In this document: positions 36,675-50,479 of the stretch, piece by piece
How the letters are laid out: every line of letters starts with the position of its first letter
Numbering within the stretch: position 1 is the stretch's first letter
DNA from: Phytophthora quininea
Taxonomy: Eukaryota > Oomycota > Peronosporomycetes > Peronosporales > Peronosporaceae
Length of the DNA: 64,000 nt
Assembly (NCBI GenBank): GCA_011947345.1
Contig: JAAVTG010000067.1
Coordinates: 62,001 to 126,000, forward strand
Direction: 5' to 3'
The notes under the pieces: model-generated
Told to the model about the DNA's origin: nothing
The model's database searches: none
Seen by the model: the letters and a program-made list of their open reading frames with translations, nothing else
Translations under genes and position numbers: made by a program

Positions 36675-38906
36675 TTCTGTCCCTTTGCTTGTCAGCGCAA
36701 AAGCTGGTTGTGCAGGAAACTCCTTGCGTCGTAGCTGGAAGGGAAAGTCGCGGATTTTGGCGCCACAGATGAACATGATCCGCACGTTGCCCTTGGCGCT
36801 CTCCAGTTATGATAGTCGCGTGAATCATATGCGGTTTAAGCTCCACTACGCAGCAGTCGTGTACCATTACAGAGTCCCAAGTCTGGATTTAAGTTCCTCG
36901 TCGGCATGATAGGGGTGCCCTTCTTGAGGATCAGCTTGTGCGGCATGATACCGTTGAGATTCACCGAATGTAAGAGCTCGGACTTAAAAACTTCCACATA
37001 ATCCATTCGTGCGCCGTATGGGGAGCCGCTCTGCGACCGCTTAGTTTATCCATTGTATTTGTCATCGTCAAAATAGTGCGATTCGCGAAGTACTCATCTG
37101 TAGTCATGTTTGGGTCGTTGATATCATCGTACATAGACTAATTATGAATCTGCTCTGGTCAGACTATATCTCAGTAAGATATCCCAACAAGAAATAGAGA
37201 CTACTGCAACTCTGATAACACGGAACGTGCGCGCAAAACTGCACGGTGCGGGAATCGAACCCACGTCCTACGTCTTCTCACACTAGGCATCGACCACTGA
37301 GCCAGATGACTTTCGTCGAAGTCTTACCCTGGTCACATAATCTTATATCTTATATCCAACATGCAACCATATGCAATCTTAGCGCGACATTTGAGGACGC
37401 AAGCGCGTGGCAACATATCTGCCAACGCTCGCTACCACAATTTCAGCCTCATTTTCGAAGATGACACGCCGTGGTCGACCGAAACGCGTACAGAGGGCAA
37501 GAGGTGACAACGGGCGATTCGTCCAAACAACGCTGCGCGTGTGTGTTGCTGCGCGTGGTCGACTTGGTGCGCGTGTGTGTTGCTGCGCGTGGACGACTTG
37601 GTGCGCACGGACGACTTGGTGCGCACTGTCGACTTGGTGCGCGTGTGTGTTGCTGCGCGTGGACGATTTGGTGCGCACGGACGACTTGGTGCGCACGGAC
37701 GACTTGGTGCGCACTGTCGACTTGGTGCGCGTGTGTGTGCTGCGCGTGGACGACTTGGTGCGCACGGACGACTTGGTGCGCACTGTCGACTTGGTGCGCG
37801 TGTGTGTTGCTGCGCGTGGACGATTTGGTGCGCACGGACGACTTGGTGCGCACGGACGACTTGGTGCGCACTGTCGACTTGGTGCGCGTGTGTGTTGCTG
37901 CGCGTGGACGACATGGTGCGCACTGTCGACTTGGTGCGCGTGTGTGTTGCTGCGCGTGGACGACATGGTGCGCACTGTCGACTTGGTGCGCACGGACGAC
38001 TTGGTGCGCACTGTCGACTTGGTGCGCGTGTGTGTTGCTGCGCGTGGACGACATGGTGCGCACTGTCGACTTGGTGCGCGTGTGTGTTGCTGCGCGTGGA
38101 CGACATGGTGCGCACTGTCGACTTGGTGCGCGTGTGTGCTGCGCGTGGACGATTTGGTGCGCACGGACGACTTGGTGCGCACTGTCGACTTGGTGCGCGT
38201 GTGTGTTGCTGCGCGTGGACGATTTGGTGCGCACGGACGACTTGGTGCGCACGGACGACTTGGTGCGCACTGTCGACTTGGTGCGCGTGTGTGTTGCTGC
38301 GCGTGGACGACTTGGTGCGCACGGACGACTTGGTGCGCACTGTCGACTTGGTGCGCGTGTGTGTTGCTGCGCGTGGACGATTTGGTGCGCACGGACGACT
38401 TGGTGCGCACGGACGACTTGGTGCGCACTGTCGACTTGGTGCGCGTGTGTGTTGCTGCGCGTGGACGATTTGGTGCGCACGGACGACTTGGTGCGCACTG
38501 TCGACTTGGTGCGCGTGTGTGTTGCTGCGCGTGGACGATTTGGTGCGCACGGACGACTTGGTGCGCACGGACGACTTGGTGCGCACTGTCGACTTGGTGC
38601 GCGTGTGTGTTGCTGCGCGTGGACGATTTGGTGCGCACGGACGACTTGGTGCGCACGGACGACTTGGTGCGCACTGTCGACTTGGTGCGCGTGTGTGTTG
38701 CTGCGCGTGGACGACTTGGTGCGCACGGACGACTTGGTGCGCACTGTCGACTTGGTGCGCGTGTGTGTTGCTGCGCGTGGACGACTTGGTGCGCACGGAC
38801 GACTTGGTGCGCACGGACGACTTGGTGCGCGTGTGTGTTGCTGCGCGTGGACGACTTGGTGCGCGTGTGTGTTGCTGCGTGTGGACGACTTGGTGCGCGT
38901 GTGTGT
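36675..38906. repeat. Array unit 14
   Basis: Satellite 37536-38906 (1371 bp), unusually regular, with four CATGG H-T modules between 37900 and 38120 and a T-L-T join near 37980. tRNA-like element 37235-37316. AT-hook frame 37461-38966. Confidence 0.95.
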
Positions 38907-40984
38907 TTCTGTCCCTTTGCTTGTCAGCGCAAAAGCTGGTTGTGCAGGAAACTCCTTGCGTCGTAGCTGGAAGGGAAAGTCGCGGATTTTGGCGCCACAG
39001 ATGAACATGATCCGCACGTTGCCCTTGGCGCTCTCCAGTTATGATAGTCGCGTGAATCATATGCGGTTTAAGCTCCACTACGCAGCAGTCGTGTACCATT
39101 ACAGAGTCCCAAGTCTGGATTTAAGTTCCTCGTCGGCATGATAGGGGTGCCCTTCTTGAGGATCAGCTTGTGCGGCATGATACCGTTGAGATTCACCGAA
39201 TGTAAGAGCTCGGACTTAAAAACTTCCACATAATCCATTCGTGCGCCGTATGGGGAGCCGCTCTGCGACCGCTTAGTTTATCCATTGTATTTGTCATCGT
39301 CAAAATAGTGCGATTCGCGAAGTACTCATCTGTAGTCATGTTTGGGTCGTTGATATCATCGTACATAGACTAATTATGAATCTGCTCTGGTCAGACTATA
39401 TCTCAGTAAGATATCCCAACAAGAAATAGAGACTACTGCAACTCTGATAACACGGAACGTGCGCGCAAAACTGCACGGTGCGGGAATCGAACCCACGTCC
39501 TACGTCTTCTCACACTAGGCATCGACCACTGAGCCAGATGACTTTCGTCGAAGTCTTACCCTGGTCACATAATCTTATATCTTATATCCAACATGCAACC
39601 ATATGCAATCTTAGCGCGACATTTGAGGACGCAAGCGCGTGGCAACATATCTGCCAACGCTCGCTACCACAATTTCAGCCTCATTTTCGAAGATGACACG
39701 CCGTGGTCGACCGAAACGCGTACAGAGGGCAAGAGGTGACAACGGGCGATTCGTCCAAACAACGCTGCGCGTGTGTGTTGCTGCGCGTGGTCGACTTGGT
39801 GCGCGTGTGTGTTGCTGCGCGTGGACGACTTGGTGCGCACGGACGACTTGGTGCGCACTGTCGACTTGGTGCGCGTGTGTGTTGCTGCGCGTGGACGACT
39901 TGGTGCGCACGGACGACTTGGTGCGCACTGTCGACTTGGTGCGCGTGTGTGTTGCTGCGCGTGGACGATTTGGTGCGCACGGACGACTTGGTGCGCACGG
40001 ACGACTTGGTGCGCACTGTCGACTTGGTGCGCGTGTGTGTTGCTGCGCGTGGACGACTTGGTGCGCACTGTCGACTTGGTGCGCGTGTGTGTTGCTGCGC
40101 GTGGACGACTTGGTGCGCACTGTCGACTTGGTGCGCGTGTGTTGCTGCGCGTGGACGATTCGTGCGCACGGACGACTTGGTGCGCACTGTCGACTTGGTG
40201 CGCGTGTGTTGCTGCGCGTGGACGATTTGGTGCGCACGGACGACTTGGTGCGCACGGACGACTTGGTGCGCACTGTCGACTTGGTGCGCGTGTGTTGCTG
40301 CGCGTGGACGACTTGGTGCGCACGGACGACTTGGTGCGCACTGTCGACTTGGTGCGCGTGTGTTGCTGCGCGTGGACGATTTGGTGCGCACGGACGACTT
40401 GGTGCGCACGGACGACTTGGTGCGCACTGTCGACTTGGTGCGCGTGTGTGTTGCTGCGCGTGGACGATTTGGTGCGCACGGACGACTTGGTGCGCACGGA
40501 CGACTTGGTGCGCACTGTCGACTTGGTGCGCGTGTGTTGCTGCGCGTGGACGATTTGGTGCGCACGGACGACTTGGTGCGCACGGACGACTTGGTGCGCG
40601 TGTGTTGCTGCGCGTGGACGATTTGGTGCGCACGGACGACTTGGTGCGCACGGACGACTTGGTGCGCACTGTCGACTTGGTGCGCGTGTGTTGCTGCGCG
40701 TGGACGACTTGGTGCGCACGGACGACTTGGTGCGCACGGACGACTTGGTGCGCGTGTGTGTGCTGCGCGTGGACGATTTGGTGCGCACGGACGACTTGGT
40801 GCGCACGGACGACTTGGTGCGCACTGTCGACTTGGTGCGCGTGTGTTGCTGCGCGTGGACGACTTGGTGCGCACGGACGACTTGGTGCGCACGGACGACT
40901 TGGTGCGCGTGTGTGTTGCTGCGCGTGGACGACTTGGTGCGCGTGTGTGTTGCTGCGTGTGGACGACTTGGTGCGCGTGTGTGT
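38907..40984. repeat. Array unit 15
   Basis: Satellite 39768-40984 (1217 bp), including CTTGG H-T modules near 40040-40130 and a gacgattcgtgcg variant near 40155. tRNA-like element 39467-39548. AT-hook frame 39693-41081. Confidence 0.95.
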
Positions 40985-42178
40985 TTCTGTCCCTTTGCTT
41001 GTCAGCGCAAAAGCTGGTTGTGCAGGAAACTCCTTGCGTCGTAGCTGGAAGGAAAGTCGCGGATTTTGGCGCCACAGATGAACATGATCCGCACGTTGCC
41101 CTTGGCGCTCTCCAGTTATGATAGTCGCGTGAATCATATGCGGTTTAAGCTCCACTACGCAGCAGTCGTGTACCATTACAGAGTCCCAAGTCTGGATTTA
41201 AGTTCCTCGTCGGCATGATAGGGGTGCCCTTCTTGAGGATCAGCTTGTGCGGCATGATACCGTTGAGATTCACCGAATGTAAGAGCTCGGACTTAAAAAC
41301 TTCCACATAATCCATTCGTGCGCCGTATGGGGAGCCGCTCTGCGACCGCTTAGTTTATCCATTGTATTTGTCATCGTCAAAATAGTGCGATTCGCGAAGT
41401 ACTCATCTGTAGTCATGTTTGGGTCGTTGATATCATCGTACATAGACTAATTATGAATCTGCTCTGGTCAGACTATATCTCAGTAAGATATCCCAACAAG
41501 AAATAGAGACTACTGCAACTCTGATAACACGGAACGTGCGCGCAAAACTGCACGGTGCGGGAATCGAACCCACGTCCTACGTCTTCTCACACTAGGCATC
41601 GACCACTGAGCCAGATGACTTTCGTCGAAGTCTTACCCTGGTCACATAATCTTATATCTTATATCCAACATGCAACCATATGCAATCTTAGCGCGACATT
41701 TGAGGACGCAAGCGCGTGGCAACATATCTGCCAACGCTCGCTACCACAATTTCAGCCTCATTTTCGAAGATGACACGCCGTGGTCGACCGAAACGCGTAC
41801 AGAGGGCAAGAGGTGACAACGGGCGATTCGTCCAAACAACGCTGCGCGTGTGTGTTGCTGCGCGTGGTCGACTTGGTGCGCGTGTGTGTTGCTGCGCGTG
41901 GACGACTTGGTGCGCACGGACGACTTGGTGCGCACTGTCGACTTGGTGCGCGTGTGTGTTGCTGGACGATTTGGTGCGCACGGACGACTTGGTGCGCACG
42001 GACGACTTGGTGCGCACTGTCGACTTGGTGCGCGTGTGTGTTGCTGCGCGTGGACGACTTGGTGCGCACGGACGACTTGGTGCGCACGGACGACTTGGTG
42101 CGCGTGTGTGTGCTGCGCGTGGACGACTTGGTGCGCGTGTGTGTTGCTGCGTGTGGACGACTTGGTGCGCGTGTGTGT
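40985..42178. repeat. Array unit 16
   Basis: Satellite 41845-42178 (334 bp) with one clipped head (gttgctggacgattt). tRNA-like element 41544-41625. The segment carries ggaaggaaagtcg. AT-hook frame 41770-42276. Confidence 0.95.
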
Positions 42179-43379
42179 TTCTGTCCCTTTGCTTGTCAGC
42201 GCAAAAGCTGGTTGTGCAGGAAACTCCTTGCGTCGTAGCTGGAAGGGAAAGTCGCGGATTTTGGCGCCACAGATGAACATGATCCGCACGTTGCCCTTGG
42301 CGCTCTCCAGTTATGATAGTCGCGTGAATCATATGCGGTTTAAGCTCCACTACGCAGCAGTCGTGTACCATTACAGAGTCCCAAGTCTGGATTTAAGTTC
42401 CTCGTCGGCATGATAGGGGTGCCCTTCTTGAGGATCAGCTTGTGCGGCATGATACCGTTGAGATTCACCGAATGTAAGAGCTCGGACTTAAAAACTTCCA
42501 CATAATCCATTCGTGCGCCGTATGGGGAGCCGCTCTGCGACCGCTTAGTTTATCCATTGTATTTGTCATCGTCAAAATAGTGCGATTCGCGAAGTACTCA
42601 TCTGTAGTCATGTTTGGGTCGTTGATATCATCGTACATAGACTAATTATGAATCTGCTCTGGTCAGACTATATCTCAGTAAGATATCCCAACAAGAAATA
42701 GAGACTACTGCAACTCTGATAACACGGAACGTGCGCGCAAAACTGCACGGTGCGGGAATCGAACCCACGTCCTACGTCTTCTCACACTAGGCATCGACCA
42801 CTGAGCCAGATGACTTTCGTCGAAGTCTTACCCTGGTCACATAATCTTATATCTTATATCCAACATGCAACCATATGCAATCTTAGCGCGACATTTGAGG
42901 ACGCAAGCGCGTGGCAACATATCTGCCAACGCTCGCTACCACAATTTCAGCCTCATTTTCGAAGATGACACGCCGTGGTCGACCGAAACGCGTACAGAGG
43001 GCAAGAGGTGACAACGGGCGATTCGTCAAACAACGCTGCGCGTGTGTGTTGCTGCGCGTGGTCGACTTGGTGCGCGTGTGTGTTGCTGCGCGTGGACGAC
43101 TTGGTGCGCACGGACGACTTGGTGCGCACTGTCGACTTGGTGCGCGTGTGTGTTGCTGCGCGTGGACGATTTGGTGCGCACGGACGACTTGGTGCGCACG
43201 GACGACTTGGTGCGCACTGTCGACTTGGTGCGCGTGTGTGTTGCTGCGCGTGGACGACTTGGTGCGCACGGACGACTTGGTGCGCACGGACGACTTGGTG
43301 CGCGTGTGTGTTGCTGCGCGTGGACGACTTGGTGCGCGTGTGTGTTGCTGCGTGTGGACGACTTGGTGCGCGTGTGTGT
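42179..43379. repeat. Array unit 17
   Basis: Satellite 43040-43379 (340 bp, standard short form). tRNA-like element 42739-42820. cgtcaaaca at the segment end shifts the AT-hook frame, which is 42965-43477. Confidence 0.95.
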
Positions 43380-44574
43380 TTCTGTCCCTTTGCTTGTCAG
43401 CGCAAAAGCTGGTTGTGCAGGAAACTCCTTGCGTCGTAGCTGGAAGGGAAAGTCGCGGATTTTGGCGCCACAGATGAACATGATCCGCACGTTGCCCTTG
43501 GCGCTCTCCAGTTATGATAGTCGCGTGAATCATATGCGGTTTAAGCTCCACTACGCAGCAGTCGTGTACCATTACAGAGTCCCAAGTCTGGATTTAAGTT
43601 CCTCGTCGGCATGATAGGGGTGCCCTTCTTGAGGATCAGCTTGTGCGGCATGATACCGTTGAGATTCACCGAATGTAAGAGCTCGGACTTAAAAACTTCC
43701 ACATAATCCATTCGTGCGCCGTATGGGGAGCCGCTCTGCGACCGCTTAGTTTATCCATTGTATTTGTCATCGTCAAAATAGTGCGATTCGCGAAGTACTC
43801 ATCTGTAGTCATGTTTGGGTCGTTGATATCATCGTACATAGACTAATTATGAATCTGCTCTGGTCAGACTATATCTCAGTAAGATATCCCAACAAGAAAT
43901 AGAGACTACTGCAACTCTGATAACACGGAACGTGCGCGCAAAACTGCACGGTGCGGGAATCGAACCCACGTCCTACGTCTTCTCACACTAGGCATCGACC
44001 ACTGAGCCAGATGACTTTCGTCGAAGTCTTACCCTGGTCACATAATCTTATATCTTATATCCAACATGCAACCATATGCAATCTTAGCGCGACATTTGAG
44101 GACGCAAGCGCGTGGCAACATATCTGCCAACGCTCGCTACCACAATTTCAGCCTCATTTTCGAAGATGACACGCCGTGGTCGACCGAAACGCGTACAGAG
44201 GGCAAGAGGTGACAACGGGCGATTCGTCCAAACAACGCTGCGCGTGTGTGTTGCTGCGCGTGGTCGACTTGGTGCGCGTGTGTGTGCTGCGCGTGGACGA
44301 CTTGGTGCGCACGGACGACTTGGTGCGCACTGTCGACTTGGTGCGCGTGTGTGCTGCGCGTGGACGATTTGGTGCGCACGGACGACTTGGTGCGCACGGA
44401 CGACTTGGTGCGCACTGTCGACTTGGTGCGCGTGTGTGCTGCGCGTGGACGACTTGGTGCGCACGGACGACTTGGTGCGCACGGACGACTTGGTGCGCGT
44501 GTGTGTTGCTGCGCGTGGACGACTTGGTGCGCGTGTGTGTTGCTGCGTGTGGACGACTTGGTGCGCGTGTGTGT
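43380..44574. repeat. Array unit 18
   Basis: Satellite 44241-44574 (334 bp). tRNA-like element 43940-44021. AT-hook frame 44166-44672. Several heads read gtgtgctgcg with one T lost. Confidence 0.95.
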
Positions 44575-45771
44575 TTCTGTCCCTTTGCTTGTCAGCGCAA
44601 AAGCTGGTTGTGCAGGAAACTCCTTGCGTCGTAGCTGGAAGGGAAAGTCGCGGATTTTGGCGCCACAGATGAACATGATCCGCACGTTGCCCTTGGCGCT
44701 CTCCAGTTATGATAGTCGCGTGAATCATATGCGGTTTAAGCTCCACTACGCAGCAGTCGTGTACCATTACAGAGTCCCAAGTCTGGATTTAAGTTCCTCG
44801 TCGGCATGATAGGGGTGCCCTTCTTGAGGATCAGCTTGTGCGGCATGATACCGTTGAGATTCACCGAATGTAAGAGCTCGGACTTAAAAACTTCCACATA
44901 ATCCATTCGTGCGCCGTATGGGGAGCCGCTCTGCGACCGCTTAGTTTATCCATTGTATTTGTCATCGTCAAAATAGTGCGATTCGCGAAGTACTCATCTG
45001 TAGTCATGTTTGGGTCGTTGATATCATCGTACATAGACTAATTATGAATCTGCTCTGGTCAGACTATATCTCAGTAAGATATCCCAACAAGAAATAGAGA
45101 CTACTGCAACTCTGATAACACGGAACGTGCGCGCAAAACTGCACGGTGCGGGAATCGAACCCACGTCCTACGTCTTCTCACACTAGGCATCGACCACTGA
45201 GCCAGATGACTTTCGTCGAAGTCTTACCCTGGTCACATAATCTTATATCTTATATCCAACATGCAACCATATGCAATCTTAGCGCGACATTTGAGGACGC
45301 AAGCGCGTGGCAACATATCTGCCAACGCTCGCTACCACAATTTCAGCCTCATTTTCGAAGATGACACGCCGTGGTCGACCGAAACGCGTACAGAGGGCAA
45401 GAGGTGACAACGGGCGATTCGTCCAAACAACGCTGCGCGTGTGTGTTGCTGCGCGTGGTCGACTTGGTGCGCGTGTGTGTTGCTGCGCGTGGACGACTTG
45501 GTGCGCACGGACGACTTGGTGCGCACTGTCGACTTGGTGCGCGTGTGTTGCTGCGCGTGGACGATTTGGTGCGCACGGACGACTTGGTGCGCACGGACGA
45601 CTTGGTGCGCACTGTCGACTTGGTGCGCGTGTGTGCTGCGCGTGGACGACTTGGTGCGCACGGACGACTTGGTGCGCACGGACGACTTGGTGCGCGTGTG
45701 TTGCTGCGCGTGGACGACTTGGTGCGCGTGTGTGTGTTGCTGCGTGTGGACGACTTGGTGCGCGTGTGTGT
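44575..45771. repeat. Array unit 19
   Basis: Satellite 45436-45771 (336 bp). tRNA-like element 45135-45216. The last head carries an extra GT (gcgcgtgtgtgtgttgctg). AT-hook frame 45361-45831. Confidence 0.95.
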
Positions 45772-47683
45772 TTCTGTCCCTTTGCTTGTCAGCGCAAAAG
45801 CTGGTTGTGCAGGAAACTCCTTGCGTCGTAGCTGGAAGGGAAAGTCGCGGATTTTGGCGCCACAGATGAACATGATCCGCACGTTGCCCTTGGCGCTCTC
45901 CAGTTATGATAGTCGCGTGAATCATATGCGGTTTAAGCTCCACTACGCAGCAGTCGTGTACCATTACAGAGTCCCAAGTCTGGATTTAAGTTCCTCGTCG
46001 GCATGATAGGGGTGCCCTTCTTGAGGATCAGCTTGTGCGGCATGATACCGTTGAGATTCACCGAATGTAAGAGCTCGGACTTAAAAACTTCCACATAATC
46101 CATTCGTGCGCCGTATGGGGAGCCGCTCTGCGACCGCTTAGTTTATCCATTGTATTTGTCATCGTCAAAATAGTGCGATTCGCGAAGTACTCATCTGTAG
46201 TCATGTTTGGGTCGTTGATATCATCGTACATAGACTAATTATGAATCTGCTCTGGTCAGACTATATCTCAGTAAGATATCCCAACAAGAAATAGAGACTA
46301 CTGCAACTCTGATAACACGGAACGTGCGCGCAAAACTGCACGGTGCGGGAATCGAACCCACGTCCTACGTCTTCTCACACTAGGCATCGACCACTGAGCC
46401 AGATGACTTTCGTCGAAGTCTTACCCTGGTCACATAATCTTATATCTTATATCCAACATGCAACCATATGCAATCTTAGCGCGACATTTGAGGACGCAAG
46501 CGCGTGGCAACATATCTGCCAACGCTCGCTACCACAATTTCAGCCTCATTTTCGAAGATGACACGCCGTGGTCGACCGAAACGCGTACAGAGGGCAAGAG
46601 GTGACAACGGGCGATTCGTCCAAACAACGCTGCGCGTGTGTGTTGCTGCGCGTGGTCGACTTGGTGCGCGTGTGTGTTGCTGCGCGTGGACGACTTGGTG
46701 CGCACGGACGACTTGGTGCGCACTGTCGACTTGGTGCGCGTGTGTGTTGCTGCGCGTGGACGATTTGGTGCGCACGGACGACTTGGTGCGCACGGACGAC
46801 TTGGTGCGCACTGTCGACTTGGTGCGCGTGTGTTGCTGCGCGTGGACGACTTGGTGCGCACGGACGACTTGGTGCGCACTGTCGACTTGGTGCGCGTGTG
46901 TTTGCTGCGCGTGGACGATTTGGTGCGCACGGACGACTTGGTGCGCACGGACGACTTGGTGCGCACTGTCGACTTGGTGCGCGTGTGTTGCTGCGTGGAC
47001 GACATGGTGCGCACTGTCGACTTGGTGCGCGTGTGTTGCTGCGCGTGGACGACATGGTGCGCACTGTCGACTTGGTGCGCGTGTGTTGCTGCGCGTGGAC
47101 GACATGGTGCGCACTGTCGACTTGGTGCGCGTGTGTTGCTGCGCGTGGACGATTTGGTGCGCACGGACGACTTGGTGCGCACTGTCGACTTGGTGCGCGT
47201 GTGTGTTGCTGCGCGTGGACGATTTGGTGCGCACGGACGACTTGGTGCGCACGGACGACTTGGTGCGCACTGTCGACTTGGTGCGCGTGTGTGTTGCTGC
47301 GCGTGGACGATTTGGTGCGCACGGACGACTTGGTGCGCACGGACGACTTGGTGCGCACTGTCGACTTGGTGCGCGTGTGTGCTGCGCGTGGACGACTTGG
47401 TGCGCACGGACGACTTGGTGCGCACTGTCGACTTGGTGCGCGTGTGTTGCTGCGCGTGGACGACATGGTGCGCACTGTCGACTTGGTGCGCGTGTGTTGC
47501 TGCGCGTGGACGACATGGTGCGCACTGTCGACTTGGTGCGCGTGTGTTGCTGCGCGTGGACGACTTGGTGCGCACGGACGACTTGGTGCGCACGGACGAC
47601 TTGGTGCGCGTGTGTTGCTGCGCGTGGACGACTTGGTGCGCGTGTGTGTTGCTGCGTGTGGACGACTTGGTGCGCGTGTGTGT
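45772..47683. repeat. Array unit 20
   Basis: Satellite 46633-47683 (1051 bp) with three consecutive CATGG H-T modules (46990-47130) and two more near 47460-47530. tRNA-like element 46332-46413. AT-hook frame 46558-47781. Confidence 0.95.
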
Positions 47684-50479
47684 TTCTGTCCCTTTGCTTG
47701 TCAGCGCAAAAGCTGGTTGTGCAGGAAACTCCTTGCGTCGTAGCTGGAAGGGAAAGTCGCGGATTTTGGCGCCACAGATGAACATGATCCGCACGTTGCC
47801 CTTGGCGCTCTCCAGTTATGATAGTCGCGTGAATCATATGCGGTTTAAGCTCCACTACGCAGCAGTCGTGTACCATTACAGAGTCCCAAGTCTGGATTTA
47901 AGTTCCTCGTCGGCATGATAGGGTGCCCTTCTTGAGGATCAGCTTGTGCGGCATGATACCGTTGAGATTCACCGAATGTAAGAGCTCGGACTTAAAAACT
48001 TCCACATAATCCATTCGTGCGCCGTATGGGGAGCCGCTCTGCGACCGCTTAGTTTATCCATTGTATTTGTCATCGTCAAAATAGTGCGATTCGCGAAGTA
48101 CTCATCTGTAGTCATGTTTGGGTCGTTGATATCATCGTACATAGACTAATTATGAATCTGCTCTGGTCAGACTATATCTCAGTAAGATATCCCAACAAGA
48201 AATAGAGACTACTGCAACTCTGATAACACGGAACGTGCGCGCAAAACTGCACGGTGCGGGAATCGAACCCACGTCCTACGTCTTCTCACACTAGGCATCG
48301 ACCACTGAGCCAGATGACTTTCGTCGAAGTCTTACCCTGGTCACATAATCTTATATCTTATATCCAACATGCAACCATATGCAATCTTAGCGCGACATTT
48401 GAGGACGCAAGCGCGTGGCAACATATCTGCCAACGCTCGCTACCACAATTTCAGCCTCATTTTCGAAGATGACACGCCGTGGTCGACCGAAACGCGTACA
48501 GAGGGCAAGAGGTGACAACGGGCGATTCGTCCAAACAACGCTGCGCGTGTGTGTTGCTGCGCGTGGTCGACTTGGTGCGCGTGTGTGTTGCTGCGTGGAC
48601 GACTTGGTGCGCACGGACGACTTGGTGCGCACTGTCGACTTGGTGCGCGTGTGTTGCTGCGCGTGGACGATTTGGTGCGCACGGACGACTTGGTGCGCAC
48701 GGACGACTTGGTGCGCACTGTCGACTTGGTGCGCGTGTGTGTTGCTGCGCGTGGACGATTTGGTGCGCACGGACGACTTGGTGCGCACGGACGACTTGGT
48801 GCGCACTGTCGACTTGGTGCGCGTGTGTGTTGCTGCGCGTGGACGACTTGGTGCGCACTGTCGACTTGGTGCGCGTGTGTGTTGCTGCGCGTGGACGACT
48901 TGGTGCGCACTGTCGACTTGGTGCGCGTGTGTGTTGCGCGTGGACGACTTGGTGCGCACTGTCGACTTGGTGCGCGTGTGTGTTGCTGCGCGTGGACGAT
49001 TTGGTGCGCACGGACGACTTGGTGCGCACTGTCGACTTGGTGCGCGTGTGTTGCTGCGCGTGGACGACTTGGTGCGCACGGACGACTTGGTGCGCACGGA
49101 CGACTTGGTGCGCACTGTCGACTTGGTGCGCGTGTGTTGCTGCGCGTGGACGATTTGGTGCGCACGGACGACTTGGTGCGCACGGACGACTTGGTGCGCA
49201 CTGTCGACTTGGTGCGCGTGTGTGTTGCTGCGCGTGGACGACTTGGTGCGCACGGACGACTTGGTGCGCACTGTCGACTTGGTGCGCGTGTGTGTTGCTG
49301 CGCGTGGACGACTTGGTGCGCACTGTCGACTTGGTGCGCGTGTGTGTTGCTGCGCGTGGACGACTTGGTGCGCACTGTCGACTTGGTGCGCGTGTGTTGC
49401 TGCGCGTGGACGACTTGGTGCGCACGGACGACTTGGTGCGCACTGTCGACTTGGTGCGCGTGTGTGCTGCGCGTGGACGATTTGGTGCGCACGGACGACT
49501 TGGTGCGCACGGACGACTTGGTGCGCACTGTCGACTTGGTGCGCGTGTGTTGCTGCGCGTGGACGACATGGTGCGCACTGTCGACTTGGTGCGCGTGTGT
49601 GTTGCTGCGCGTGGACGACTTGGTGCGCACTGTCGACTTGGTGCGCGTGTGTGTTGCTGCGCGTGGACGACTTGGTGCGCACTGTCGACTTGGTGCGCGT
49701 GTGTTGCTGCGCGTGGACGACTTGGTGCGCACGGACGACTTGGTGCGCACTGTCGACTTGGTGCGCGTGTGTTGCTGCGCGTGGACGACTTGGTGCGCAC
49801 GGACGACTTGGTGCGCACGGACGACTTGGTGCGCACTGTCGACTTGGTGCGCGTGTGTGTGCTGCGCGTGGACGACTTGGTGCGCACGGACGACTTGGTG
49901 CGCACGGACGACTTGGTGCGCACTGTCGACTTGGTGCGCGTGTGTGTGCTGCGCGTGGACGACTTGGTGCGCACGGACGACTTGGTGCGCACGACGACTG
50001 TGTGCGCGTGTGTTGCTGCGCGTGGACGATTTGGTGCGCACGGACGACTTGGTGCGCACGGACGACTTGGTGCGCACTGTCGACTTGGTGCGCGTGTGTG
50101 TTGCTGCGCGTGGACGACTTGGTGCGCACGGACGACTTGGTGCGCACTGTCGACTTGGTGCGCGTGTGTGCTGCGCGTGGACGACTTGGTGCGCACGGAC
50201 GACTTGGTGCGCACGGACGACTTGGTGCGCACTGTCGACTTGGTGCGCGTGTGTGTTGCTGCGCGTGGACGACTTGGTGCGCACGGACGACTTGGTGCGC
50301 ACGGACGACTTGGTGCGCACTGTCGACTTGGTGCGCGTGTGTGTTGCTGCGCGTGGACGACTTGGTGCGCACGGACGACTTGGTGCGCACTGTCGACTTG
50401 GTGCGCGTGTGTGTTGCGCGTGGACGACTTGGTGCGCGTGTGTGTTGCTGCGTGTGGACGACTTGGTGCGCGTGTGTGT
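47684..50479. repeat. Array unit 21
   Basis: Satellite 48544-50479 (1936 bp), including a run of CTTGG H-T modules (48835-48970, and again near 49310 and 49600-49700) and a damaged join at 49990-50010. tRNA-like element 48243-48324. Three-G variant. AT-hook frame 48469-50577 (702 codons). Confidence 0.95.
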